A stretch of 45,194 nucleotides of DNA, taken from NCBI GenBank assembly GCA_030849805.1, contig JASANZ010002099.1, positions 1-45,194 on the forward strand, in the 5' to 3' direction. Position numbers and translations under genes: made by a program. Shown here piece after piece: positions 18,324 through 28,586 of this stretch (the first letter of the stretch is position 1; each line of letters starts with the position of its first letter). The DNA comes from Sergeia podlipaevii (Eukaryota > Euglenozoa > Kinetoplastea > Trypanosomatida > Trypanosomatidae). The notes under the pieces were generated by a model, which did not search any database, was not told the origin of the DNA, and saw only the letters and a program-made list of their open reading frames with translations.

Positions 18324-18986
18324 TTTTCCCTCTCTCCCCCTTCGTAAGTTCACCACAGAGAAGAAAAGGAAGAAGGGGGGCACAGGATAGGTAGCAAGTT
18401 AATCTAGATAAATATATGCTCTTCTGCTTTTTGTATGCGGCTGCCTTGTAAACGTTTGAATAAGCCTCTTACGTCTCCTACAGCTACAAGATACTGCACA
18501 ACCTAAAAAGATAGAAAGTGGTTGTACAAACCTAAAAAGAGATACCAAAAGGAGAGAAAAAAAGTTGATGAGTATCAAGTCAGTCGGCTCTCAATCGACA
18601 AGCACAAAACACAACGCTATGTTAATCAAGCAGCACTGCGCATTTATTCATTTTTCTTTGTACCAAAAAAGTACCCCCCTTTCATCAATTGCTCGCATTT
18701 TGTTACTTGACTAGATTATAATGAAGCACACTTGCAAAAGAGAGAAAAACACGGATCAGAGCGTGTGCGCTTTCGCCACCTCATACCGCGTCACACTTCT
18801 TCTCATTCTCGTGTGTTCCTTAAGCGCTTAACCGTAAAAGTCATACTTTAAAAAAAAATCTTTTAAGGTGCGCTGCGCAAAAAAAAAAAAAAAAAAAGCA
18901 GCAAGGCGCGCCTCAATACTGTACAATCAATTGGAGATGGTGTAGCATAGTGTATAGTGCCTATGCACTACCCTCCCGCACTCTTT
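18324..18986. other. Intergenic region between the DHX37-like and ankyrin genes
   Basis: This is the helicase 3' UTR and ankyrin leader. A C/T tract (plus purine tract about 18359-18378) precedes the ankyrin start. An A18 run lies near 18880-18897. No coding frame is accepted. Confidence 0.55.
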
Positions 18987-21900
18987 CTACTCGGCGTAGT
19001 TGGTACGATTCAGCCACTCTTTAGTCACAACCGTGACGCCGAGCATCATGGTCATCGTCTCCTTGTTCTCGCTGCGGACTACCTTCTGCAGAAAAGCAAA
19101 GGTTACATACTCCGGTGCTGGAAACGTGCGTGAGACCGTACTGGTGGGGTGAATATAGGCAATGGTGCGTGAGCTGGTGATCAAGTACGGGGTGCGGCTG
19201 GTCTTCTTGTCGTTGTACTCCACGCCAAGTGAGCGGCACTCGTGCACGCTGGCGCGACGAGCAACCTGGTCCACCAATCCAGGAATAAAGAGCCTTCGCG
19301 CAGTCGCCTCCTCCTCACGGGTGAGTGCAAAACCTGCGCCGAGGGTCGGAGCTACAGTGTCGCTACTCAACGTCCACGTTTCATTTACATCAAGTGAGTC
19401 CGCAACGTCGTCATCGCCATTGTCAGAGGCATTAAGTGTTGCAGTCGAAGCGTCCCCTTTCCCTTCCATTTGCCCGTGCTGAGACTGTTGCCGGTAGAGC
19501 CTGCGCAGCTGGTAATAGAGCAGTTTCGCCTCATACATGCTCTTGCTCACAAGACAGTGCGAGCGACACACATTTCGCGGATCTGACAAATAGAGAGAAA
19601 ACCCATTGAGATACGTTACCAAATCGCTGCCTGGATTGACAAGTGCGCGGATCTGATCCCGCCTGACATCTGCGCTCGTATCCTGCTTACTTGACTTAAT
19701 CTGGTTCCCTTCACCGGTGAAGATTGTTGTGGTGATAGCTGCCACAGAAACAATCGCCGCGACAGCATCGCTCAAGCGCTGCGAGCAATGGGACAAGAGG
19801 CCCTCTGTGAGCGCGCGTGCAAAACGGGGAGGAACTGGATAAGCAATCATTTGCTTTCCAAGCTCCGTGATGCGGAACCCACGTGTGGAGTCCAGCGCGC
19901 CAATGGCAGCGAGGTGCTCCAGCGCCACCTTGAGGTCCAATTCTCGTGGAGGGGAGGGAAAAGGAAAGGAAGCGACATGTTCAATGCCAATGTGCTTCAT
20001 GAGAAGCACGACAGAGTCTAGAGGGGTCCGCAGCAGCTCTGGTGTGCTGTGTTTCGGCATAAGATTAGAGTAGACAGCGGTGCTGAAAAGACGGTAGCAA
20101 TGGCCAGGGCCCACACGTCCAGCACGGCCGCTACGCTGCTCCGCAGAGGCCTGGCTTGTCCACTCAATGCGGTAGCAACTGGCCTTGGTGTCGTCATCAA
20201 GCACCTTTGTCTTGACACGACCAGCGTCCACAACGTATTTGATGTTAGGAATGGTAATGGATGTCTCAGCAACGTTAGTAGCCACGACACACAGCCGCTT
20301 TCCACGTGGTGGGCGTTTGAAGACCTCCTGCTGCTTTTGAAAATCAAGCAAAGCGTAAAGTGGGAGGACGTGGAGAGTGTCCAACTCGCCATTAATCTCG
20401 TCTTCCTCTCCGGCTGCAGCATCCTGTTCGCCGGCGTCGTCCATCTCCTCTTCATCCCCCCAATAGTCTGCATCATCCTGCATTGTGCGTTCCTTCGCTG
20501 CTGCCGTGTTCATGGTTTTTGTTCGCTTTTTGTCTCTCCCCGCACGCTGCTGTTGTCTTGGCCGCGCACCTCCAACATCGGCGTCATCGTCAAGCGCGTA
20601 GTCATCCGTCTTGAGGCCATACTCATCCTTTTCCGGCGCCTCAGAACTCTCGTTGTCACTCTTCTTTTTGCTTTTGCCTCCCTTGTTTTCGTCATCGTCT
20701 GAGGAAGCAACCTGTACCTCCTCCGCGCTTTTGCCTGTCAGCAAGGCATGCTTATTGTACGCGTCGTCGTAGTACTCGATGCGGGTTTTGCTGTAGTGCG
20801 TTCGCAGTTGCTGGCAAAGGTCCTCGATCTCTTGCTGAGTGCACAGGAATACAAGAATACCGCCAGGCGGAAGCTTTTTATGGATCTGGCACACTTTGGA
20901 AAACGCTTGGCTCACGTACTCCTTCAGCTCTGTCTTGCGTGCAAAGTGGTTGGAAACGGGAAAGCGACGAGCCTCGACATTAATGAGTTGTGGAACGATG
21001 GGAAACAAGGTGCGGTTCTCCTTGAAGTCAGCCACACGCATGGTAGCCGACATGATGATCAGCTTGAGGGGCTTCACTTTAGTGTGCGTAACATCGCCGC
21101 TGCTCGCGCGTAGCTGCTCCTGAAAAAGATCGTTTCGCAGAGGCACAATACGAGAGAGCAAGCCAATGAGAATATCACACGATATGCTACGTTCGTGGGC
21201 TTCATCAATGACCACAGCGCTATACTTGCTCAGCAAGAAGTCAGACTGAATCTCCTTAAGCACAATACCTTCCGTTGCAAACTTCATCTTGTAGTTGTCG
21301 GATAGATTGTTATCATAGCGTACGTGGTAGCACACCTCCTCGCCAAAGACAACGTTCAACTCCTCTGCGACACGTCGAGCCATGGACACAGCAGCCACAC
21401 GACGCGGCTCCGTGACAAGAATGCGGCCTTCTCGGCCAAAAGGCGCACCCTCTGGGTGCCCGTAGCCAGCTTCCCACAGAAATTGTGGTATCTGGGTGGT
21501 TTTACCACTACCCGTTTCGCCACAAACCAAAACACACGATCGCGTGGCTTCGTGCACGGCTTCTACGATAGGCTGCTCCTCACGCAGCACTGGAAGACCC
21601 TCGCGTTGCTCCATAATCTCCGGTGTCCGTACAATGTTGATGTGAACACTACGCGGAGCGTGCTTGGCTAGCTCAGCCTGCTCCTTCTCAATGAGCGCAC
21701 GCACTTCCTTGGCATGGCGCTCCGCCACTTTCTCCTCCTTGAGTAAATGAGTTGTGAGCTCACGCTGGGCGACAATAAATTCCTTCTTCTTCACCTCCTC
21801 GGCAGCGTCACGCTCATTGCGTGCTAATGTGTGTTCGACGCGCAGTTCACGCTTCCGCTCCGCCTTCTCACGCTTTTCACGCTCTGTTTCGGCCTTCACA

Positions 21901-22091
21901 AAAGTTTTGTGCTTCTCTACTACGTCACGGCGCTGAGACACTTCCTCCACGGCATCCTTTGCCTGGCGTTTTTTATCCTTCTTAGCCTGGATAGACTCCT
22001 GATGTCGCTGCTGTTTCGACTTGGTCAACACAGCTGGAAGAGGTGTTGACAAGCCCAAGTCAGCGAAGGAGATCGTCGGCTTCTTTGACAT
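18987..22091 (-). CDS. DEAH-box RNA helicase, DHX37/Dhr1 (Ecm16) type
   Basis: A 1034-residue DEAH/RHA helicase. A long Lys/Glu/Arg-rich N-terminal extension (residues 25-145) precedes the core. Motif I GETGSGKT lies at about 191-198, motif II DEAH at about 296-299, and motif III SAT at about 348-350 in the context IMSATMRVADFKENRTLF. Motif VI reads QRSGRAGRVGPG and is followed by the ratchet/HA2 region and OB-fold. The core entrance (REGLPVLREEQPIVEAV) and the 'SATMRVADF' context match DHX37/Dhr1, which in yeast and humans releases U3 snoRNA from pre-40S particles in the nucleolus. An acidic, low-complexity insertion of about 110 residues (SSDDDENKGG onward, later DDADYWGDEEEMDD) sits in the second RecA domain, as in Dhr1. 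The ATG at 22091 lies 7 bases after a GGAAG acceptor; the frame start at 22097 is GTG. Confidence 0.9.
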   Translation of the reverse strand: MSKKPTISFADLGLSTPLPAVLTKSKQQRHQESIQAKKDKKRQAKDAVEEVSQRRDVVEKHKTFVKAETEREKREKAERKRELRVEHTLARNERDAAEEVKKKEFIVAQRELTTHLLKEEKVAERHAKEVRALIEKEQAELAKHAPRSVHINIVRTPEIMEQREGLPVLREEQPIVEAVHEATRSCVLVCGETGSGKTTQIPQFLWEAGYGHPEGAPFGREGRILVTEPRRVAAVSMARRVAEELNVVFGEEVCYHVRYDNNLSDNYKMKFATEGIVLKEIQSDFLLSKYSAVVIDEAHERSISCDILIGLLSRIVPLRNDLFQEQLRASSGDVTHTKVKPLKLIIMSATMRVADFKENRTLFPIVPQLINVEARRFPVSNHFARKTELKEYVSQAFSKVCQIHKKLPPGGILVFLCTQQEIEDLCQQLRTHYSKTRIEYYDDAYNKHALLTGKSAEEVQVASSDDDENKGGKSKKKSDNESSEAPEKDEYGLKTDDYALDDDADVGGARPRQQQRAGRDKKRTKTMNTAAAKERTMQDDADYWGDEEEMDDAGEQDAAAGEEDEINGELDTLHVLPLYALLDFQKQQEVFKRPPRGKRLCVVATNVAETSITIPNIKYVVDAGRVKTKVLDDDTKASCYRIEWTSQASAEQRSGRAGRVGPGHCYRLFSTAVYSNLMPKHSTPELLRTPLDSVVLLMKHIGIEHVASFPFPSPPRELDLKVALEHLAAIGALDSTRGFRITELGKQMIAYPVPPRFARALTEGLLSHCSQRLSDAVAAIVSVAAITTTIFTGEGNQIKSSKQDTSADVRRDQIRALVNPGSDLVTYLNGFSLYLSDPRNVCRSHCLVSKSMYEAKLLYYQLRRLYRQQSQHGQMEGKGDASTATLNASDNGDDDVADSLDVNETWTLSSDTVAPTLGAGFALTREEEATARRLFIPGLVDQVARRASVHECRSLGVEYNDKKTSRTPYLITSSRTIAYIHPTSTVSRTFPAPEYVTFAFLQKVVRSENKETMTMMLGVTVVTKEWLNRTNYAE

Positions 22092-22794
22092 GGGCACACT
22101 TCCAAAGGAAAAAGTGAAAGTAAAAGAAGATGAAGCAATGAAAGGAGTTAATTATCAGCGTACGCATTGATATTATTATTGTAAGTGGACAGCTGAGGAA
22201 GAAAAAAGAAAAAAAATGGAGACTTTTAGACAAGGACGTCTAAAACTGAGAGATAAAAAAACAATGCCTTCAAAAGTCGACGACACACAAAAAATAGAAA
22301 AAATTGATAAAATCGCCATTTCTCTCGATGCCGCAGACAGTTAAGCGTATATATGGATTTTTCTTTTGCAGCTCACTGCATTATTGGAATAAATAAAAAC
22401 GATCCGCCCCAAGAGAGGAGGGAAAATCACGCGGTGTAATTGTACAAAAAGAAAGGGTACCTTTGTAGCGAGTGCATGCTCTGTTCACAACATATACACA
22501 AACTCGATACTACACACTGTACTTTTTAAAAAACACCAACCGTCATCCTTTCGATTTAATCGCTTCTTTGTTCACTCCATAAACAGTCAATGGCTCTTTC
22601 ACGTTTATTTGAGCATTGTTCAGCACAAAACTGAAAAACAGCGGCAATACCCATATACACAATTAAACAAAGCAGTCAAAGAATGATGCTGCGCCATTCA
22701 TCACATGCCTCAAAAATGTATATACTTTCCCCTTTCCTGCCCATTTGTTGGGCAAGCCAAAAGGGAGAAAAAGTGAGAAAGCGATCAGCGACTA
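22092..22794. other. Intergenic region between glutamyl-tRNA synthetase and the helicase
   Basis: This is the synthetase 3' UTR and helicase leader. The helicase acceptor is GGAAG (AG at 22100-22099) after a pyrimidine-rich stretch. It is A/T-rich, with no coding frame accepted. Confidence 0.55.
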
Positions 22795-24591
22795 TTACTG
22801 CTTCGGGGCCTCCTGCTCCGGAGCCTTCTTTTTCTTCTTATCAAGCTTAGCCTGCCTCCTTGCAGCCAGCTCCTCAGCAGCAGAAAGCTTCTTGGGGAGC
22901 GTCTTGAGGTACTGAGCCTTCGCAGAGAGATGATTAATCTTGTCGCGTCCGTCGGGAATGGCAATAAGAACCCTCTGTGCGCCATCGTCCTTATCTACGA
23001 TGTAGTATCCACGGCGCTCAAGCTGGACAACATCGCCCTTCTTCAGGCACGCCAGCGCATCCTCTCCAAGTGCCTCCTGGTTGTAGATAGAGACGGGAGA
23101 GATGACGTCGTCAAGCGTCTCCTCAGGTTCAGGCTTCTTTTTCGTGAGAATGTGGTCGTACTCGTTCAGGGTCAGCTTCACGTTATTGGTGCTCTCCGCC
23201 ACCCAGGTGAGCTTGTACTTGGTCTTCTTAACGTCTCCCTCTGGGTGGGACACGATAGTAGCCTCGGTGGGAAGCGCGTCAGGGGCAGGACGCTTGATGT
23301 TCTTAACGAACGCGTTACCAAAGTCCATCAGAGTGACCTCCTCGCCCTCCTTGAGAAGAGCAACATCCTCCGCATCAAGAAAGATAACATTAGACTTGTA
23401 GTACGTCTTCTCACCAATAGCGGGGTTTTTCTTATGCAGTGGTTTCTTGCACACCTCCATGTAGGCCTGTCCTTCGACCGTGCAGCGCACCTTGAGGGTG
23501 TTAGAGACCACAGTAAAGCGGGGGGAGATAGGGTCAAGAATCTGCGTGTTATAAAACCACAACTTCGACCACTCCATAAAGTTCACAGTCTTGGACATAC
23601 CCAGTTCAGCCACGAATTGGCGAAGAGCATCAATCTTCAGGCCGCGGCGAACAAGAGCACGCACGGTGGGGAAGCGAGGATCGTCCCAGCCGTCCACGAC
23701 GCCGGTTTCAACAAGCGTTGTCAGCTTACGCTTAGACATGACAGTATACTCCATGTTCAGACGCGCAAAATCCTCGACGATGGGCTTGCGCAGCGCCAGG
23801 GCGTCGCAGAACCAGTAGTATTGGGCATTGCGGTCGTGGTATTCGTTGGTACGCAAAGCATGCGTCACACCCTCAATGGAATCAACGATGGGGCAGCAAA
23901 AGTCATATGTGGGATAAGCCTTCTCCTTGTTGCCTTGGCGGGCGTGAGGGATCAAGTTGACACGGTACATAACAGGGTCGCGCATCGCCTTATTGGTGTC
24001 ATCAATCGAAATCTTGGCACGCAAGCAAGTGGCCTGGCCTTCCTCGCTTCCCTTTTGCATCTCACCCCACAGACGCATGGTTTCCTCAATAGACGCGTCG
24101 CGATATTTGGTAGGAATACCATCAAAACGACACTTTTGCATTTCCTCGCGGGAGGTCTTATCGCAGTACGCAAGGCCCTTCTTGATCAAAAATTCAGCCT
24201 TTTCCTTCATTATTGCAAAGTAGTCGGAAGAGAAGGTAACACCAATATCATAAGAGACTCCAAGGGTGCGGAGATCCTCCTGAATGGCATCTTCAAAGTG
24301 CTCCTTTTCCTTCGACGGGTTGGTATCATCAAAACGGAAAATCATCTTTCCCTCATACTTATCGGCTAACATCCGGTTAATCAGTGCGGCCTTTGCGTGT
24401 CCAATGTGCAAAAACCCACTAGCCTCAGGGGGAAAGCGAGTGACAACTTTTCCCTGCACGGCATCACTGAGGATCAGCTTGTCCTTGTCTTCAGCCGCAG
24501 TGACGTTACGAACATTGCGAAAATAGGCATTGTTGAGCCCAGTAGCCTTTAAATGAATATTCACCAGCATTTTGCTTATGTTTTTTCTCAT
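22795..24591 (-). CDS. Glutamyl-tRNA synthetase, cytosolic
   Basis: A 598-residue class I aminoacyl-tRNA synthetase of the eukaryotic/archaeal GluRS-GlnRS branch. The HIGH signature is at about 62-65 in the context TRFPPEASGFLHIGHAKAAL. The Glu-type pocket segment FDDTNPSKEKEHFEDAI is at about 87-103, and the KMSKS-equivalent MSKRKL is at about 285-290. The C-terminal half is the beta-barrel anticodon-binding region. FDDTNPSKE is typical of eukaryotic GluRS, with little to suggest GlnRS. The tail is Lys-rich (KLDKKKKKAPEQEAPKQ). It charges tRNA-Glu in the cytosol. The ATG at 24591 lies only two bases after a TTCAG acceptor; an internal ATG at 24570 is an alternative start. This is the first gene of the leftward cluster. 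A 479-residue frame on the other strand is a shadow. Confidence 0.9.
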   Translation of the reverse strand: MRKNISKMLVNIHLKATGLNNAYFRNVRNVTAAEDKDKLILSDAVQGKVVTRFPPEASGFLHIGHAKAALINRMLADKYEGKMIFRFDDTNPSKEKEHFEDAIQEDLRTLGVSYDIGVTFSSDYFAIMKEKAEFLIKKGLAYCDKTSREEMQKCRFDGIPTKYRDASIEETMRLWGEMQKGSEEGQATCLRAKISIDDTNKAMRDPVMYRVNLIPHARQGNKEKAYPTYDFCCPIVDSIEGVTHALRTNEYHDRNAQYYWFCDALALRKPIVEDFARLNMEYTVMSKRKLTTLVETGVVDGWDDPRFPTVRALVRRGLKIDALRQFVAELGMSKTVNFMEWSKLWFYNTQILDPISPRFTVVSNTLKVRCTVEGQAYMEVCKKPLHKKNPAIGEKTYYKSNVIFLDAEDVALLKEGEEVTLMDFGNAFVKNIKRPAPDALPTEATIVSHPEGDVKKTKYKLTWVAESTNNVKLTLNEYDHILTKKKPEPEETLDDVISPVSIYNQEALGEDALACLKKGDVVQLERRGYYIVDKDDGAQRVLIAIPDGRDKINHLSAKAQYLKTLPKKLSAAEELAARRQAKLDKKKKKAPEQEAPKQ

Positions 24592-27499
24592 AACTGAATC
24601 CAGACAAGCAAAAACATATCACGATAGCATTTTTTAAAAAAAAGAAAAGGGAGAACGAAAAAAAAGAAGGCAGTAACAAACAAATAATGAATAAATATAT
24701 TTTCAGAGAAAACAAAGTACAATACACTCAGTGATTCATACAATCACGAAAAGGGTAAACATTTTGATGATAACACTCCCTTGTTATGCTTTGTTATTTC
24801 AAAAAGTTACAATAACTCATTTTTCCAGTAGTACCAACAGATACGATAAAAAAAGAAAAAAGATCAAAGAAAATCTACACTGAATGACCGCAAAACGGCA
24901 TATCATCACATTCTTCTACCAATACCAGTATTGAAATACATAAAAACATCAAATTGTCGAACGAACAAGATAAATAGTACCTACCATGAAAATATATTTG
25001 GACTTTTCCTCAAACACACCCGCAAAAAAAAAAAAAGAGTCTGCACAAGGTTTCAAAGGGCCAGTAGTGTTCAACTAAAGAGACAAATGAAAATAATTCA
25101 TTTCCACACAATTTAGCCCATATTAATACGCCAACATAACCTTTGGGCATAAATGCCACAGTATGTGAGCTATATGTGTTGTAGACATAAATACTGTAAC
25201 AATAATCACGATATGTGCATTTCAATAAAAAAAATATAAACCATACATATAAATCATTTTCGCATCCGAAAGCGTAAGCCTCCTATGTCACTCAAACCCT
25301 TTGCAACACACACAACTGCACTTTGTAACGAATATGCACTCGAACCAAACAAGATGCTACCTCTTCGTTAGCGCACGCAATCGAACAGCTGGATAAACAA
25401 ATACAACAGACAGTTATATCATGATTCGCCCTTTTGCAACTGCGTGAATATGCATATACATGCAAAATTGAGGAGTAAAAAGATATGTAAACGCGCACAA
25501 AACGAACTATTTTTAGCCCGAACCCAAGACACACCGCTGGAACAGCCTACAATAACTGACTCCGTCAGTAACACCTCACGCACTACACACACAATTAGTC
25601 ATTCAAACAAAAAAAAAAATAGTCCACTCTACTTTTTATACTGAACGCACGAAATGATCTGATAGATAGTACAATTGCTTTAAAACGATTTAAAATTAGA
25701 TGTAATAACAAAATAAAAGCAATCAAATGGCAGCGTATATATATATATTTATTTATGGTAATCATAAAACCACCTAAAACCATTAACGTATAGAAAAATG
25801 CTATGTACATTAAAAAGATAAAATGAAGAGAAGCGGATTGCAATCCAAATTGATATATAAGTAAAGACATGATTCCTCATTTTTTCAGAAGGAAAAAAAG
25901 ATATGTTCATTCAGCTACATTATCAAACTTACACATTGCAACGAAAGACGAATAAAACCGAAAAATGAGTAATAATAGACACCGCTGCGGCATGCCAATT
26001 TGTCATCTTTCAACTGCATCAATGAACAAAATACACACCTGTGAGTGTGAAGTTTCGATAAGCGATAACATTAAGCTCAATGATTGCTGGAAAGAGCATG
26101 CGCCAACGCAAGTTCTTCCTGCAAACAAATTTGTAAACAATAATACACAAAATCATGTTTCAAAAACCAGCATAGTAGATAACCAAAAAAAAAGAATGAA
26201 GAAAAGTGCTCCAACAATAAGCCGCTCAAAATAAAAAAATGATTAAAAAAATAGACTCAAAATAAAAAAAAATCAGTGGAGCTTGCACAAATGATAAAAT
26301 ATAGATTTCAGGAAAAACGCTATATCGAACGTTACCAGTTTTCCTTTTTGTGGGAACATAACCAAGTGTGTTTAATGCTGATGTTTCGTACCTGTGGGAA
26401 AAAGAATTGTGCGAATCATACACCACACAAACATCTAATATTAATTTACGTTCCAAGCACAGCACTACTATAAGTCTCATTTCTATGAATAATGCCCGTT
26501 TATTCGCTAAATTCAAATGTTGATATCGTATAGAAAGTGTCAACATCGTAACAATTACGGCATTCCACAACACGGAAAAAAGTAGCATACCAATAAAGGT
26601 GACAGTTCTTTAGAAGGAACCTCAAGTACGTATTTTTTCCCATACAGAGAAAAGCAGTAAATACCTACTCCATTGATGCTAAAATAGAATCTAAAATTTG
26701 CTTCCCACAAATTATTCGTTGAGGCAGAAAAATGTATTCAAACTATATATATACAAAAGAAAGTGTCAAACACATCATAACTTTAAAAAACTACGAGATA
26801 TAGCATCATACATGGGCAGCAGGCAAAAAAAAAATACCCAAGTGAAATGGACGTTAGCGTAATTCAATTTTCTGTTTAATGCCAAGTGTGCAGCGTCCTG
26901 TGCACTTTCAACAAGTTTGCAAGGCATTAACACACCACCACTAAAAGGACACGATGGAATGGACAACCAAAAAAACGCTGTAACAGACGCAAACCAACCA
27001 CCTTCTCTAGCCACGCGTTCGCAAACCTATGAACACAACATTGTCATCTGCAGCATATGTTCAAACCCCGTAATTATTACCCCCCCCCCCCCCCCCCCCA
27101 TTCCTCCTCCATTTTGCATGTTATCAGAATCAGAGACCGTCAGCTCCTTTAGTTCAGGTGGCCAATGTGGGCGGTTTCGAACCCGCGGTATAATTGTTAG
27201 GAGAGGGGGGCCCTCGATTTTTTTGATTCCCCAAGGCGTTCAGATGGCATTGTCAGAGTTGATTAAAATTTCACCTGAGCATGAACGCTATACGAACTAC
27301 TTGTCCTTTTGTGGTACCCAGATGCATTTTTGTTTTTAAAACTGTGCTTTCATTGATTTGACTGTCTTCATTGACATTTTCTCAGATTTTTGTTTTTTCT
27401 CTTGCATTTTGCCTTTTTGCAACCTCACATTAATACGCGAATAGCCCGCTCAAAGAGTAGAGATACGCTGTGTGCACATCATACATTAGCACAGCAGAG
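24592..27499. other. Divergent strand-switch region (putative Pol II start zone)
   Basis: This is 2.9 kb between the leftward and rightward gene clusters. Gene orientation flips here: every accepted gene to the left is minus and every one to the right is plus. The DNA is very A/T-rich, with no credible coding frame in either direction; the frames present are short and lack G/C-ending codons. A 20-base C run (27080-27099) and a G/C-richer patch with a tRNA-like A-box (27142-27205) lie toward the right edge. In Leishmania and Trypanosoma, divergent strand-switch regions are the transcription start zones, marked by acetylated histones and H2A variants. That role is inferred from layout, since trypanosomatids lack clear TATA promoters for protein genes. 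Confidence 0.85.
27080..27099. repeat. Poly(C) run, 20 bases, in the strand-switch region
   Basis: Twenty consecutive C on the plus strand, followed by ATTCCTCCTCC. It is the longest C or G run in the window and is about 400 bases before the first rightward gene. Confidence 0.9.
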
Positions 27500-27784
27500 A
27501 TGCAGCGAAGCCTGCCTAGGATGATGAAATATGCGAATCTCGAGCTGACAACTCGTGGTGAATTCCCTCATGGTATGAAAGAGCCTGGATTTGTGAAGAA
27601 GCTAGACAAAAACATCCCGTGGTACTTTTCTACTTACCGATCAATGTACCACTGGCCTGCTGTTGGTGACAACTGGAGCGATCTGAATGAGGCTGACAAA
27701 CACCACGATCTCCACATGTACTACACCTTGGCCTGGTGGAAGCTTGGCGAAGGAATTTTTGATGCAGACAACGAAGATCGATAG
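27500..27784 (+). CDS. Small aromatic-rich protein (94 residues), unknown function
   Basis: The first gene of the rightward cluster. The protein begins MQRSLPRMMKYANLELTTRG, a basic, possibly mitochondrial-targeting start, and then has many Trp, Tyr and His residues (IPWYFSTYRSMYHWPAVGDNW, MYYTLAWWKLGEG) and an acidic end. It has no clear transmembrane segment. The composition resembles accessory subunits of mitochondrial respiratory complexes in this group, and the next gene has a similar character, but I do not recognise either family. The ATG at 27500 is chosen because the frame begins upstream with a non-ATG codon. A likely acceptor AG at 27443-27444 follows the T-rich tract at 27388-27420. 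Codons are more A/T-ending than in the distal genes. Confidence 0.72.
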   Translation: MQRSLPRMMKYANLELTTRGEFPHGMKEPGFVKKLDKNIPWYFSTYRSMYHWPAVGDNWSDLNEADKHHDLHMYYTLAWWKLGEGIFDADNEDR

Positions 27785-28160
27785 TAGCTATCAACTTTGT
27801 CGGCTAGAATTGGCTTGTGGAGTTCACAATGGTAGTATTGTTAAAATACAAGTTTTGTCTTTCCTTTTGCGTGTTTTTTTTTTTTTTAACTTGATATAGC
27901 TACATAACGCATGACATTCGATTTCATAGTCGATATTCTACAACTTTTTTTAAAAGCACTCTATGATGACATATTTATCCTTTTCCTTTTTTCTCTCTCC
28001 TCTTCTACACGTTTGCTATGTGCAGTTTTCAGGGCGATAGTTTGATGAGAATAGTGTCTCTTAAACCCAGGAATTTAAAACATACGTAACCATTGTAGCT
28101 TTTCAACTTGCTTCCTTTCTTAGTATTCAGTATTTAACTCATTATTGCAACAAGGAAAAA
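27785..28160. other. Short intergenic region
   Basis: This is the 3' UTR of the first rightward gene and the leader of the second. T tracts occur at 27877-27889, and a pyrimidine stretch with a CTTAG acceptor precedes 28161. No coding frame is seen. Confidence 0.55.
28099..28123 (+). promoter_or_regulatory. Polypyrimidine tract and splice acceptor for the 141-residue gene
   Basis: TTTTCAACTTGCTTCCTTTC followed by TTAG gives AG at 28122-28123, 37 bases before the ATG. Confidence 0.55.
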
Positions 28161-28586
28161 ATGCTCCGTAGGACAGCTCGATGGCTCTACAGATACCAAG
28201 AGTTTGAAATGCACAATGAAGCAAAGTACCCCTTCAACTACGCCCGAGAGGCTCCAAACACATCCGTTTTTCCTCAGTACCAACTTAACTTTTGGATGTT
28301 TTGGGGATTTGGGCGACAAGAGCTTTGGTTTGATAGAGATAACCGCCGTTATGAAACAACATGGGAGATGCTGCGACGCCTACTGATGTGGTTCTTCCCA
28401 TGCTACTTTATCTTTCCATTTGGCTTGCCTAAGTTTTTTGCTGCAAATGCGTTTGGTGAGTATGGTGAAAAACCATTCTTAGACACGTTGATGCATCTTC
28501 CCATGGATAACAATTACATTGAATGGGGCGGAAGTAGCCTTGACGCCGAGTGGTTACGGCATATTCATTCTAAGGAATCATTTTAA
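28161..28586 (+). CDS. Probable mitochondrial membrane protein (141 residues)
   Basis: The protein has a basic, presequence-like start (MLRRTARWLYRYQEFE) and is exceptionally rich in Trp, Phe and Tyr. One hydrophobic segment lies at about residues 73-92 (LLMWFFPCYFIFPFGLPKFF). The flanking parts are polar, with FGEYGEKPF and LPMDNNYIEWGG toward the C terminus. It looks like a single-span subunit of a mitochondrial inner-membrane complex. This is inferred from composition only, and no family is recognised. The neighbouring 27500-27784 gene encodes a protein of similar character, so the two may belong to the same complex. The ATG is preceded by an A-rich leader (CAACAAGGAAAAA) after a clear acceptor. 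Confidence 0.72.
   Translation: MLRRTARWLYRYQEFEMHNEAKYPFNYAREAPNTSVFPQYQLNFWMFWGFGRQELWFDRDNRRYETTWEMLRRLLMWFFPCYFIFPFGLPKFFAANAFGEYGEKPFLDTLMHLPMDNNYIEWGGSSLDAEWLRHIHSKESF

Noticed and set aside
22930..24369. 479-residue plus-strand frame antisense to glutamyl-tRNA synthetase
   Set aside because: It is a shadow of codon bias in a confidently identified synthetase and lies on the strand opposite to its transcription cluster.
25300..25420. tRNA-like B-box (GGTTCGAGTGC, minus strand) with a D-arm-like GCTA/TAGC stem
   Set aside because: Only about nine bases separate the D arm from the B-box, too few for an anticodon arm.
27142..27205. tRNA-like patch in the strand-switch region (A-box TAGTTCAGGTGG, B-box-like GGTTTCGAACCC, CTCCT/AGGAG ends)
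   Set aside because: Total length is only about 60 bases, the A- and B-boxes are too close, and the D and T stems do not pair; at most a decayed tRNA fragment.
26917..27339. 140-residue plus-strand frame through the C20 run
   Set aside because: It translates the C run as Pro, has no codon bias or domain, and lies in the strand-switch region.
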